Shown here: positions 8,833 through 17,216 of the stretch, piece by piece | How the letters are laid out: the number at the start of each line of letters is the position of its first letter | How positions within the stretch are numbered: the stretch's first letter is position 1 | Assembly (NCBI RefSeq): GCF_022810305.1 | Contig: NZ_JALGQH010000039.1 | Span: 1-47,132 of the forward strand | Length of the DNA stretch: 47,132 nucleotides | Source: Rhodococcus sp. ARC_M6 | Lineage (GTDB): Bacteria; Actinomycetota; Actinomycetes; Mycobacteriales; Mycobacteriaceae | Direction of reading: 5' to 3' | The notes under the pieces: model-generated | The model's input: the letters and a program-made list of their open reading frames with translations, nothing else | Database searches by the model: none | Told to the model about the DNA's origin: nothing | Translations under genes and position numbers: made by a program

Positions 8833-9518
8833 CGAGTGTGCTGATCGTGGAAGACGAGGAGTCGTTGGCGGATCCGCTGGCGTTCCTGCTCCGCAAGGAA
8901 GGCTTCGAGACGACCATCGTCACCGACGGACCGTCGGCGCTGGCGGAATTCGACCGCAGTGGCGCGGATATCGTCCTGCTGGACCTCATGCTGCCCGGCA
9001 TGAGCGGCACCGACGTGTGCAAGGCGCTGCGCACCCGTTCGGGTGTCCCGGTCATCATGGTGACCGCACGCGACAGTGAGATCGACAAGGTTGTCGGCCT
9101 GGAACTCGGCGCGGACGACTATGTGACCAAACCGTATTCGGCTCGCGAACTGATCGCCCGTATCCGCGCGGTGCTGCGACGCGGCGCCGAGAACGAGGCT
9201 GATCTGGCGTCGGACAACGGTGTACTCGAAGCCGGACCGGTCCGGATGGATGTCGAGCGTCATGTGGTCCAGGTGAGTGGAAATCCGGTCACGTTGCCGC
9301 TCAAGGAATTCGACCTGCTCGAATACCTGCTCCGCAATTCCGGTCGGGTGCTCACCCGCGGTCAGTTGATCGACCGAGTCTGGGGAGCGGACTACGTCGG
9401 GGACACGAAAACCCTTGACGTACATGTGAAGCGGTTGCGATCGAAGATCGAATCCGATCCGGCCAAGCCGGAACACCTCGTCACCGTTCGCGGCTTGGGA
9501 TACAAGCTCGAAGGCTGA
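8829..9518 (+). CDS. regX3: Response regulator RegX3
   Basis: A 229-residue OmpR/PhoB-family response regulator. The receiver domain carries the acidic pair in IVEDEES, the phospho-acceptor Asp52 in VLLDLMLPG and Lys101 in YVTKPYS. The C-terminal winged helix includes [25 protein letters not shown] and the [14 protein letters not shown] recognition helix. It is the partner of SenX3 in phosphate sensing. ATGA overlap with senX3 implies coupled translation. A strong rho-independent terminator follows. Confidence 0.95.
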   Translation: MTSVLIVEDEESLADPLAFLLRKEGFETTIVTDGPSALAEFDRSGADIVLLDLMLPGMSGTDVCKALRTRSGVPVIMVTARDSEIDKVVGLELGADDYVTKPYSARELIARIRAVLRRGAENEADLASDNGVLEAGPVRMDVERHVVQVSGNPVTLPLKEFDLLEYLLRNSGRVLTRGQLIDRVWGADYVGDTKTLDVHVKRLRSKIESDPAKPEHLVTVRGLGYKLEG

Positions 9519-9530
9519 CCCGCATTACAA

Positions 9531-9575
9531 AATTCGGCCGCCCACGCAACTGCGTGGGCGGCCGAATTATTTTTT
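9531..9575 (+). terminator. Intrinsic terminator of senX3-regX3
   Basis: Perfect 17-base arms (9531-9547 and 9552-9568, GC-rich core) enclose the loop AACT, followed by six T residues at 9570-9575. It is a textbook rho-independent terminator in the plus direction. It lies between convergent genes, so it may also stop minus-strand transcripts. Confidence 0.9.
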
Positions 9576-9586
9576 GAACTTGTCGA

Positions 9587-10405
9587 TCAGTGCTGAGCGT
9601 TGTTCTGAGCGATTGTCGTCGCCGGATGGACTGCGATAAGCCCCAACCCCGCACGACGCCTACAGAGGCGCGACAGCTCGTCGTAAACGGCCTTGCCGAG
9701 CATCTCCGTCAACTCGGGACCGTACGACTGCCACACCTGCTTCTGGCCGACATGGGCGTCGGGCGAGCCTGAGCAGTACCAGGAAAGCTCGTCGCCGCCC
9801 TCACCCCAACCCCGACGGTCGTATTCGGTGATGGTGGTTTTGAGGATCTGGACTCCGTCCGCGCGGTCCACCCAGTCCTGGGTACGACGGATCGGGAGTT
9901 GCCAGCACACGTCCGGCTTCACTTCGAGGGGCTCGATGCCCTTCTTCAGCGCCATCGAGTGCAACGCGCAACCGGGACCGCCCGCAAAATCCGGTCGGTT
10001 CAGGAAAATGCACGCACCCTTGTAGCGGCGAGTTCGGAGCGCCGGCTCGTCCTCGAGATCGTCTTCCTCGACGTATCCCTTCTTGCCGAGACCCTTCTCC
10101 ATGAACTGCCAGTCGTCAGCTGTGAGCATTTTCACTGACGCATCTAGCTTGTCCTGATCCTCCTGATCGGAGAGGAAGGCGCCGTGCGAGCAGCATCCGT
10201 CGTCCGGGCGGTCGCTGAGAATGCCCTGGCACGCCGGCGTGCCGAACACGCAGGTCCAATGCGAGAGAAGCCAGGTCATATCTGCGGAAATGAGGTGCTC
10301 GGAGTTGTCGGGGTCGACAAATTCGACCCACTCGCGAGGGAAGTCGAGGTCGACCTCGGGGCTAGGAGTCATCTTGTGGGACCGGTCTGGGTTACCTGCT
10401 GTCAC
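9587..10405 (-). CDS. Cysteine-rich conserved protein (Rv0495c-like)
   Basis: A 272-residue soluble protein of unknown function, the positional and sequence counterpart of M. tuberculosis Rv0495c. It has nine cysteines, at residues 52, 59, 71, 72, 132, 146, 167, 211 and 248 counted from the GTG start, in settings such as [19 protein letters not shown] and GGPGCALHS. The spacing recalls YkgJ-like CxxC metal-chelating proteins, so a zinc or iron-sulfur site is plausible but unproven. GTG at 10405 gives the longest form; ATG at 10372 ([11 protein letters not shown]) is an equally reasonable start. It diverges from ppx with only 33 bases between. Confidence 0.82.
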   Translation of the reverse strand: MTAGNPDRSHKMTPSPEVDLDFPREWVEFVDPDNSEHLISADMTWLLSHWTCVFGTPACQGILSDRPDDGCCSHGAFLSDQEDQDKLDASVKMLTADDWQFMEKGLGKKGYVEEDDLEDEPALRTRRYKGACIFLNRPDFAGGPGCALHSMALKKGIEPLEVKPDVCWQLPIRRTQDWVDRADGVQILKTTITEYDRRGWGEGGDELSWYCSGSPDAHVGQKQVWQSYGPELTEMLGKAVYDELSRLCRRRAGLGLIAVHPATTIAQNNAQH

Positions 10406-10438
10406 AAGGGCAGACCGTAGACCCAGTACCGTGGCGAT

Positions 10439-11389
10439 GTGCGACTAGGGGTACTCGACGTCGGAAGCAATACCGTCCATCTATTGGTTGTGGACGCCCA
10501 TCGCGGCGGCCACCCCACACCCATGAGCTCCACCAAGTCCACCTTGCGGCTGGCGGAGAACACGGACGACCGCGGAGACATCACGGTTTCCGGAGCTGAT
10601 CGCCTCGTCTCGACGGTGGCGGAATTTGCTGGAATCGCCAAGATGTCCGGGTGCGAGGAGATGATGGCGTTTGCGACCTCCGCCGTGCGTGACGCCAACA
10701 ACTCCGAAGCCGTCCTCGCCCGGGTCCGCGAAGAAACCGGCGTCCGGCTCGAGGTTCTCTCCGGCGTCGACGAAGCCCGATTGACCTTCCTCGCGGTTCG
10801 CCGTTGGTACGGCTGGAGCGCCGGACGCATCCTCAATCTGGACATCGGTGGAGGTTCTCTCGAACTCACAGCCGGCGGCGACGAAGATCCGGATGTTGCG
10901 TTCTCACTGCAGCTCGGTGCCGGACGGTTGACCCGCGACTGGCTCCAAGCCGACCCGCCCGGCAAGCGTCGCGTCGCCGTACTGCGCGACTGGCTGGATG
11001 CAGAACTTCTCGGACCAGCAAAGGAGCTCCGCGCAGCGGGGGATTGGGACCGGACCGTCGGCACTTCGAAGACCTTCCGCTCACTCGCGCGACTCACCGG
11101 AGCAGCGCCGTCGGCAGCCGGGCCGCGCGCCAAACGGACCCTGACGGCCAGCGGACTCAGGCAACTCATAGCCTTCATATCCAGGATGACGGCGTCGGAC
11201 CGTGCAGAATTGGAAGGAGTGAGTGCGGATCGGTCACAGCAGATTGTGGCCGGCGCGCTCATCGCGGAAGCAACCATGCGGGCGCTCGGAGTGGACGAAC
11301 TCGAAATTTGTCCGTGGGCATTACGCGAAGGTCTGATTCTGCGAAAGCTCGACACAGAAATGGGCGGTGAATTGGTGGTGAGTGCTTGA
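10439..11389 (+). CDS. ppx: Ppx/GppA exopolyphosphatase
   Basis: A 316-residue member of the sugar kinase/actin-fold Ppx/GppA family, which removes terminal phosphate from polyphosphate or hydrolyses pppGpp. The phosphate-1 loop [13 protein letters not shown], the FATSAVRDA segment and the [11 protein letters not shown] nucleotide-binding loop are clear. It resembles the short mycobacterial Ppx1 (Rv0496). The GTG at 10439 starts the conserved [10 protein letters not shown]. Its position near the phosphate regulator senX3-regX3 is shared with M. tuberculosis. The end overlaps the next gene in a TGATG arrangement. Confidence 0.93.
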   Translation: MRLGVLDVGSNTVHLLVVDAHRGGHPTPMSSTKSTLRLAENTDDRGDITVSGADRLVSTVAEFAGIAKMSGCEEMMAFATSAVRDANNSEAVLARVREETGVRLEVLSGVDEARLTFLAVRRWYGWSAGRILNLDIGGGSLELTAGGDEDPDVAFSLQLGAGRLTRDWLQADPPGKRRVAVLRDWLDAELLGPAKELRAAGDWDRTVGTSKTFRSLARLTGAAPSAAGPRAKRTLTASGLRQLIAFISRMTASDRAELEGVSADRSQQIVAGALIAEATMRALGVDELEICPWALREGLILRKLDTEMGGELVVSA

Positions 11390-12504
11390 TGACCGAGGAC
11401 AGTCAGCAGATTTCCGTAGCGGAACTGCTCAAGCGGAACGGTCAGACGGTCGAATCCCGAGGTGGGCGTCGACGCCGCGGTGTTGCCGGCGGCATCTCCG
11501 TAGCTGAACTGACCGGTGAGATACCGATCGTTCGGCCAGCCGCTTCCCGTTCGGCCGCTGAGCCCGACGCTGTTGAGGAACCGAAAGCTGTCACGGAACC
11601 GGAAGCCGCCGTCGAGACGAAGCCTGTCGAGGCTAAGCCCGCTGCGGCTAAGCCTGTCGAGACCAAGCCGGTCGAGACCAAGCCGGTCGAGACCAAGCCT
11701 GATGTGGCCAAGCCCGTCGAGCAGTCCGTCGACGAGACCCAGATCGATCTCCACAAGCCCGTCTCCAAGAGCGTGCCGGGTCAGTGGGTGAGCCGGACGC
11801 CGGCGAAGCAACCGGCCGCGCCGGCCAAGTCGATACCGGCCGCGCCGGCCAAGTCGATACCGGCCGGGCCGGCCAAATCGATACCCGTCGCTCCTGCCCG
11901 GGTGACGCAGGAGCCCGCATTGCTGTCGGGCCAGACGTTGGCCGGTGACCTCATGCGTCAAGAGCGTGAGGTCGCTCAGAACGCGCAGAGTCCGGCTATG
12001 CGAGCGCCTATCCTGCCTCCCCGAGTGGCTCCGGCTGCCCCGACTGCTCCATCCGTGGACGTCAGCACGGAGTTGATGGACAAGGTGACGGACAAGGTCG
12101 ATGCGGATCCCGCAGAGACTGCCGCCGTTGATATGACGGGTGTGCTGGGTTCTTCGACGGAGAACCGGGTGGCGGACGCGGCGGCTGCACTGGTGGATGC
12201 ACCAACCGAGGACGCGGAAACAGCAGAATCCGATAATCGCAGTTCCATCCGCGAATGGGCGATGCTGGGCGGGCAGGTTGTTGTTGCTCTCATCATCGGC
12301 GGCGCGATGTTCAAGGGCTTCGAGAAGCTGTGGGACATGCTCCCGTGGGTTGCGTTGGTGCTTGCGCTGATCGTGATCGTCGGCCTGGTTGCCGTTGTTC
12401 GCGTTCTGCGGAAAACCGATGACATCACCAGCTTCGTGATCGCGGTGGTTGTCGGCATGATCGTGACGTTGGGTCCGCTGGCGTTCTTGCTGACTTCAGG
12501 TTGA
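11389..12504 (+). CDS. Repeat-containing membrane protein (Rv0497-like)
   Basis: A 371-residue protein of unknown function. Residues 1-50 carry two VAEL motifs. A long disordered middle follows, rich in Pro, Ala, Lys and Glu, with three ETKPV units and three eight-residue AKSIPxxP units. Near residue 285 two or three membrane helices begin (GGQVVVALIIGGAMFKGF, PWVALVLALIVIVGLVAVV, SFVIAVVVGMIVTLGPLAFLL). The N-terminal part should therefore be an extended tail, probably cytoplasmic. Start ATG 11389 overlaps the ppx stop. It sits at the Rv0497 position of the syntenic block. Confidence 0.85.
   Translation: MTEDSQQISVAELLKRNGQTVESRGGRRRRGVAGGISVAELTGEIPIVRPAASRSAAEPDAVEEPKAVTEPEAAVETKPVEAKPAAAKPVETKPVETKPVETKPDVAKPVEQSVDETQIDLHKPVSKSVPGQWVSRTPAKQPAAPAKSIPAAPAKSIPAGPAKSIPVAPARVTQEPALLSGQTLAGDLMRQEREVAQNAQSPAMRAPILPPRVAPAAPTAPSVDVSTELMDKVTDKVDADPAETAAVDMTGVLGSSTENRVADAAAALVDAPTEDAETAESDNRSSIREWAMLGGQVVVALIIGGAMFKGFEKLWDMLPWVALVLALIVIVGLVAVVRVLRKTDDITSFVIAVVVGMIVTLGPLAFLLTSG
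11656..11700 (+). repeat. Three 15-base direct repeats
   Basis: Three tandem copies of GTCGAGACCAAGCCG (the last with one change) encode ETKPV units in the disordered tail of the Rv0497-like protein. Near-identical DNA suggests slippage-driven expansion. Confidence 0.9.
11821..11890 (+). repeat. Three 24-base direct repeats
   Basis: Units starting at 11821, 11845 and 11869 share CCGGCCAAGTCGATACC (one base differs in the third) and encode AKSIPAAP, AKSIPAGP and AKSIPVAP. The phase is in frame, so copy number can change without breaking the gene. Confidence 0.9.
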
Positions 12505-12511
12505 TTTGCCG

Positions 12512-13345
12512 ATGATTGCTGTGGGCTTGTCGACGGCTTCGGTGTATCCCGAGAACACCGAAGCTGCGTTTCGCTATGCGGCTGAATTGGGTTACGACGG
12601 TATCGAGTTGATGGTGTGGGCGGAGTCCGTCAGCCAGGACATCGGTGCCGTTGCAGCATTGGTACGTAAGTACCAGATTCCGGTGCAGGCGATTCACGCA
12701 CCGTGCCTGCTGATTTCGCAGCGGGTGTGGGGCGCCGATCCGATCGAAAAACTCGAGCGTTCGGTACGCACCGCGGAATCGTTGGGCGCTGCCACAGTGG
12801 TCGTGCATCCGCCGTTCCGTTGGCAGCGGAAGTACGCCGACGGTTTTCCGGATCAGGTGGCAGAACTCGAATCACGAAGCAGCATCGTCGTGGCAGTCGA
12901 GAACATGTTTCCGATGCGCGCCGACAGCTTCTTCGGCGGCAAGGACAAATCGGCAGAGCGGCTTCGTAAGCGCGGCGGCCCGGGTGCCGCGTTGTCGGCT
13001 TTCAGCCCGTCGTACGATCCCACCGATTCCGATCATGCGCACTACACACTGGATTTGTCCCACACCGCAACTGCGGGAATGGATGCTTTTGCGCTTGCGG
13101 CAAGAATGGGTTCCGGACTTCAGCATCTGCACCTGGCGGACGGTCGGGGAGCCTCGATGGACGAGCACTTGATTCCGGGGCACGGTTCGCAGCCGTGCGC
13201 CGAACTGTGCCAACATCTTGTCGCCACCGGGTTTACCGGTCAAGCAGTCATCGAGATCAATACGCAGAACGCTCGGACCCGACGCGAGAGGTCGTCGATG
13301 TTGGCGCAGGCCCTCGCGTTTGCACGCGAGCATCTTGCACACTGA
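12512..13345 (+). CDS. Sugar phosphate isomerase/epimerase-like TIM-barrel protein
   Basis: A 277-residue xylose-isomerase-like (AP endonuclease 2 superfamily) TIM barrel. It starts MIAVGLSTASVYPENTE and carries the barrel segments LGYDGIELMVWAESV, ATVVVHPPFRWQ, VAVENMFP, YTLDLSHTAT and LQHLHLADG. These supply metal ligands (Glu, His, Asp) typical of the family. The substrate is unknown; M. tuberculosis Rv0498 is the counterpart. The ATG at 12512 is preferred over a TTG two codons upstream. It begins 7 bases after the membrane-protein gene, so ppx, the membrane protein and this gene form an operon. Confidence 0.85.
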   Translation: MIAVGLSTASVYPENTEAAFRYAAELGYDGIELMVWAESVSQDIGAVAALVRKYQIPVQAIHAPCLLISQRVWGADPIEKLERSVRTAESLGAATVVVHPPFRWQRKYADGFPDQVAELESRSSIVVAVENMFPMRADSFFGGKDKSAERLRKRGGPGAALSAFSPSYDPTDSDHAHYTLDLSHTATAGMDAFALAARMGSGLQHLHLADGRGASMDEHLIPGHGSQPCAELCQHLVATGFTGQAVIEINTQNARTRRERSSMLAQALAFAREHLAH

Positions 13346-13437
13346 CCAAGCATAAGCATGTCTGACTTGATCGGGTAGAGGAATTCGCGACCACGCACGA
13401 TTATCGCGCGCAGTGCCCGCTAACTGATCGTGAAAAG

Positions 13438-13473
13438 GGTTTCACCACAGCCTCTTCCGGCTGTGGTGAAACC
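13438..13473. terminator. Bidirectional hairpin terminator
   Basis: Perfect 15-base arms (13438-13452, 13459-13473) with loop TCTTCC lie between two convergent genes. On the minus strand the hairpin is followed by CTTTT, a weak T-run. Confidence 0.8.
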
Positions 13474-13479
13474 ACCGAC

Positions 13480-14913
13480 TCAGCGGTGTCCGGCGGCTAA
13501 CGTAGCCTCGAACTTCGCTCGGACTTCCTCGATGCGAGTATCGAGATCCTCGAGCTTCCAGTCCGCGGTGGAGATGGGATCGAGAACCGAGACGTAGACC
13601 GGACCCGGATGTGCGACAAGAGAATTGCGCCACATACGCTCGCCGGCATTGTGAATTACGACCGGCACGATGGGAACACCGGCTTGCATCGCCATATGGA
13701 AGGCACCCTTCTTGAAAGCCCCCAGTTTGGGTGTGGGGGAGCGGGTTCCCTCCGGTGCGATGACTATGGAGACGCCGCTCTTGAGCTTGTCGACGACGGG
13801 CTGCAGTGCGGCCTTTGCCTTGTCCGTGTTGGTTCGATCGATGTACGCCACGTCCAGCAACGCCCCGATCGGTATGAACCGTGGGTCGTTTGCTGCTTCC
13901 TTCTTGGCTACTCCGGTCACGTCGCGTTTGATGACGGTGCCCAGAACCAGCATGTCCAACGAGCTTTGATGGTTGAACATGAAGACTGCGGGACGCTGAT
14001 CCCACACGTTGTGCTCACCGTCGATTTCGACGTCGATGCCGAGCAGTGACAGCGAGATGTCCGGGCCGTAGGTGCCGACGAGGTTGGCTCCCAGTTGCCG
14101 GTTACCCGTGACCAATCCGGCCGACGCTCCTACCACGGCGGTAGCGGCGAGGGCGCCCATCGCGGTGGCGGTACGGATCGTGGAGATCGGGGTCGCGCCG
14201 CGCTGCGGTTTACGCAACGTAACGCTGGGCCAACCATTGAGCCGGGCAGTTTTGGCCAGTGACCGATCGGGATTGAGCGCAACCGGCCGGCCGACGGCTT
14301 CGAGCATCGGAACATCTTCGGCGCCATTGGAATAGGCAAAAGCATCTCTCAAGGCTGCGCCACGTTTTTCGGCATACTCGGCGAGTGCGTTTGCCTTGGC
14401 CGGACCCCACAGCGCCGGCGTCGTCAGTTCTCCGGTGAGCATCCCGTCAATCACTTCGGGTTGGGTGCACAGGACATCTTCGATATCGAGATCTTCGGCG
14501 ACGTTGCGTGCCTGGAACGGTGTGGCGGACGTTGCCATCACGATGGTGTGACCGGCCTTGCGATGCGCTGCTAGTAGTCCGCGCGCATCGGGGTAGATCA
14601 TTGCCGCAATTTCCTGCTTGAAGAGCCGATTTCCCCAATCGTTCAATTCTTCTTCGGTGCGGCCGGCCAGCGCGCGGACGCCGATGTCCATCAGGGCGCC
14701 GACGTCGGCACCCCGGAACTGGGTGTCGATGGCGGCACCGGTGGTGCGCAGCAGCTCGCCGACGCTGATGTCCAAGCGTCGCAGTCGATCCCGGTAGACA
14801 ACGCTGGCGGAGTACCCGCTGATGAGGGTGCCGTCCAGGTCGAATGCCGCGATGGTGTCAGGTCCGGGTGGCGCCGCGGCAATCGCGGCGTGCAGACGTT
14901 CGAGTCCGGTCAC
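13480..14913 (-). CDS. plsC: HAD-IB phosphatase / 1-acylglycerol-3-phosphate acyltransferase fusion
   Basis: A 477-residue two-domain protein. Residues 20-235 form a SerB-like HAD domain with DLDGT (nucleophile Asp25, Asp27) and AYSNGAEDVPML as the metal-binding end. Residues 290-470 form a PlsC acyltransferase with NHQSSLDML (HX4D catalytic dyad), PIGALLDVAYIDR and IAPEGTRS. The acyltransferase should make phosphatidic acid from lysophosphatidate. The HAD domain could dephosphorylate a lipid or small phosphate. It matches the architecture of mycobacterial Rv2483c but is shorter. The four-base overlap with the upstream PlsB-like gene shows coupling in a lipid operon. Confidence 0.9.
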   Translation of the reverse strand: MTGLERLHAAIAAAPPGPDTIAAFDLDGTLISGYSASVVYRDRLRRLDISVGELLRTTGAAIDTQFRGADVGALMDIGVRALAGRTEEELNDWGNRLFKQEIAAMIYPDARGLLAAHRKAGHTIVMATSATPFQARNVAEDLDIEDVLCTQPEVIDGMLTGELTTPALWGPAKANALAEYAEKRGAALRDAFAYSNGAEDVPMLEAVGRPVALNPDRSLAKTARLNGWPSVTLRKPQRGATPISTIRTATAMGALAATAVVGASAGLVTGNRQLGANLVGTYGPDISLSLLGIDVEIDGEHNVWDQRPAVFMFNHQSSLDMLVLGTVIKRDVTGVAKKEAANDPRFIPIGALLDVAYIDRTNTDKAKAALQPVVDKLKSGVSIVIAPEGTRSPTPKLGAFKKGAFHMAMQAGVPIVPVVIHNAGERMWRNSLVAHPGPVYVSVLDPISTADWKLEDLDTRIEEVRAKFEATLAAGHR

Positions 14914-17213
14914 AGTCCTGCTTCCTCGTCAAGATTGATGTTCTCGGCCGCATCGGGTTTTTCGAATGCCTCGAGTCGAGCGTGGGCGAGGCGTCGGATA
15001 TGGCGCAATCGCTCGACCTGTACCCGAATTTCCTCGGCAAAGGCTGCCCGGCGCGCCGTCACATCGTTGTCGTCGGCTTCGACGAGATTGCGATTGCGTG
15101 CCAAATTCAGTGCAGTGGCAAACAATTCACCGGATACGGATTCACTACTGGCGATTTGCTGGCGCAACCGTCGTTCGTGGGCAACGTCGATGCAGGTTCG
15201 GGTGAAACTTTTTTCGTCGAAAGACTTCGAGACCGGCGTCAGGACCAACTGATCGGCCACCACCTGGTATGCCTCGAGGAACGGTTGGAGTACCCGCGGC
15301 GCGAGGTACGGCCGAATCTCTTTCACGATCTGCGAGGTACGGTCCGGGTCTGCGGTGATCGAATCCCAATTTGGGTCGATCAAGTGCAGTTCGGTGCGCA
15401 TCTCTTGTTCGAAGGTATCCCGGTCGCTGAAGAAGAACTCGAACTTCATCAAGTCGCGAATTCGTTTGGCCTCGTTCCAGCCGTCGAGGATGGGGTCGGC
15501 GGACTTCTTCTCCGCCATCGCCTGCAGGACCAGTTCTGCGATTGCCCGGACAACAAGAAAGTGAATGGTGTTGTTGCGGTAGAACGCCGCGACCAGACCC
15601 TGATCTTTGCCCAGGTAGAAGACCTTCTCGCCGCCCTTGTCGAAGTGCATCAGCACTCCGGAGTCGACATGCGTCTGCAGTGCCTTTTCGATGACGTGCG
15701 GATCGTCGAGTTCGACGTCGCCGGCCAGCGGAAGGTTGCGCGCTGTGATGTATCGGAAGAGCGGTTCGAGAATGGCGGTGAGTTCGGCGACGGTGAGCGC
15801 GCGGTCCTCGATGCCGAGGAACGCGAGCATCGCGAGGGAGGAGACCGTCACCGGAGTCACCTCGTTGATGCGGTGGCACACCTCGATCGCGGCCTTCTGA
15901 ATTGCCAGGCGCTGGTCCGGTTCCTGACTGAGTGCATCAGCGAGGGAGAGTGGGCGTCCGATCGACACGTGTGCGACGCCGTTTCTTTTGCCCTGCGCGC
16001 GCACGTAGCCGACCATCCAGCGCAAACCTTCGGGCTTCTTCTCGGCCCCGAGCGCTTCGGCGGCCATTGCTCCGACTTCGTAGAGTTGGTCGTAGCTCAG
16101 TGCGACAGGTACGAGGTAGACATCGGAAGCACCACTGACCTGAAATGCCTTGGCCAGGTAGGTCATCAGCCCGAAGCGTGGCGGACGAAGTTTCCCGGTA
16201 CGCCCGCGGCCACCTTCGATGTACCACTCGAGATTGAAGCGTTTGGTGAGCAGGTAGCGCATATACTCGTGCATCGACCACTTGTAGACTTCGTCGTCCC
16301 CGATGGTACGACGGATGAAGACCGTGCCGCTGCGCTTGAGGATCGAACCCATCGGCCAGAAGCTGATGTTGAGACCACCCAGGACATGGTTGAGTGGAAG
16401 TCCGTTCTTGATGAGTGCCGGGCGTAGCACCAGAGGATCGAGGTAGGAGCGGTGGCTGGGGAGGAACACGAGTGAATGTTCCTTGTTGAGTTCGCGCAGT
16501 TCTTCGAATCTACTGGTGTCGACGTCGATGGTGTAGGCGCGAGAGAAGTAGCGACCCAAGCGATCCCACACGGCGATGGCCTCGCGAGTCTGGGTCGCGA
16601 CCATTTCGTGCAGCGATTCGCGGGCACGCCGATCCACCTCGGAGACGGCGATTCCGAGGCGGTCGGCCAAAGCCATTGTCTCAGTGGTGAACCGGCGGGT
16701 ATCGGTGATTTCGTCGACGACGAACCGCGACACCTTGTACTGGTTGCCGATCAATCCGAGTTCGGTTCGTTCGAGAGCCAAGGCGGCCTGGCGGCGAATG
16801 AACTCGGGCAGTGATCCACTGCCGCTCTCGTCGAGGCGTCGAGCCAGGTCGCTGAGCGGTGCCGGTTCTCCTTCGATGACCTGGCACCGCGAAGGATCGG
16901 TGCGCAGCGTGCGGCGTTGCGCACTGCGGCCGGGATGTAGCGGGTCACGTGGTGCCAGCGCATTCCGAACGCGTCGGACGACGTTCTGTTCGGTCTGAGT
17001 GTCCGGCAACCACACGACTCGGAGGGGTGTGAGCATCGGATCGTCGGTTCGACGGGCGAGATCGGCGAGGGTGCGGTCCGTGATGGCGACGGTTGTCGCC
17101 GGCTTCGTGGTTCCCTGGGCCTTGTCAGCGAGCCATTTTCGAAGCACACCGGCTTCCGCTTCGGTCATGGTTTCCGTCAGGTAGACCTGTGGGCGGATTG
17201 CACTGGTAGCCAT
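14910..17213 (-). CDS. plsB: Glycerol-3-phosphate acyltransferase (PlsB-type)
   Basis: A 767-residue membrane-associated acyltransferase that acylates the sn-1 position of glycerol 3-phosphate. The four acyltransferase blocks are visible: FLPSHRSYLDPL (HX4D), GGLNISFWPMGSILKRSGTVFIRR, EWYIEGGRGRTGKL and VPVALSYDQLYE. A long N-terminal regulatory region (about 270 residues) and a C-terminal region of about 300 residues give the usual PlsB size. It corresponds to M. tuberculosis plsB2 (Rv2482c). The start ATG at 17211-17213 lies 3 bases after the WS/DGAT stop, and the end overlaps the HAD-PlsC gene. Confidence 0.93.
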   Translation of the reverse strand: MATSAIRPQVYLTETMTEAEAGVLRKWLADKAQGTTKPATTVAITDRTLADLARRTDDPMLTPLRVVWLPDTQTEQNVVRRVRNALAPRDPLHPGRSAQRRTLRTDPSRCQVIEGEPAPLSDLARRLDESGSGSLPEFIRRQAALALERTELGLIGNQYKVSRFVVDEITDTRRFTTETMALADRLGIAVSEVDRRARESLHEMVATQTREAIAVWDRLGRYFSRAYTIDVDTSRFEELRELNKEHSLVFLPSHRSYLDPLVLRPALIKNGLPLNHVLGGLNISFWPMGSILKRSGTVFIRRTIGDDEVYKWSMHEYMRYLLTKRFNLEWYIEGGRGRTGKLRPPRFGLMTYLAKAFQVSGASDVYLVPVALSYDQLYEVGAMAAEALGAEKKPEGLRWMVGYVRAQGKRNGVAHVSIGRPLSLADALSQEPDQRLAIQKAAIEVCHRINEVTPVTVSSLAMLAFLGIEDRALTVAELTAILEPLFRYITARNLPLAGDVELDDPHVIEKALQTHVDSGVLMHFDKGGEKVFYLGKDQGLVAAFYRNNTIHFLVVRAIAELVLQAMAEKKSADPILDGWNEAKRIRDLMKFEFFFSDRDTFEQEMRTELHLIDPNWDSITADPDRTSQIVKEIRPYLAPRVLQPFLEAYQVVADQLVLTPVSKSFDEKSFTRTCIDVAHERRLRQQIASSESVSGELFATALNLARNRNLVEADDNDVTARRAAFAEEIRVQVERLRHIRRLAHARLEAFEKPDAAENINLDEEAGL

Positions 17214-17216
17214 GGC

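Noticed and set aside
10402..11961. 519-codon minus-strand frame opposite ppx and the repeat protein
   Set aside because: Its repetitive RLGRRGR text is the complement of the proline/alanine repeats of the real gene.
14844..16427. 527-codon plus-strand frame opposite the PlsB/PlsC genes
   Set aside because: Antisense of two clearly conserved acyltransferase genes; no motifs of its own.
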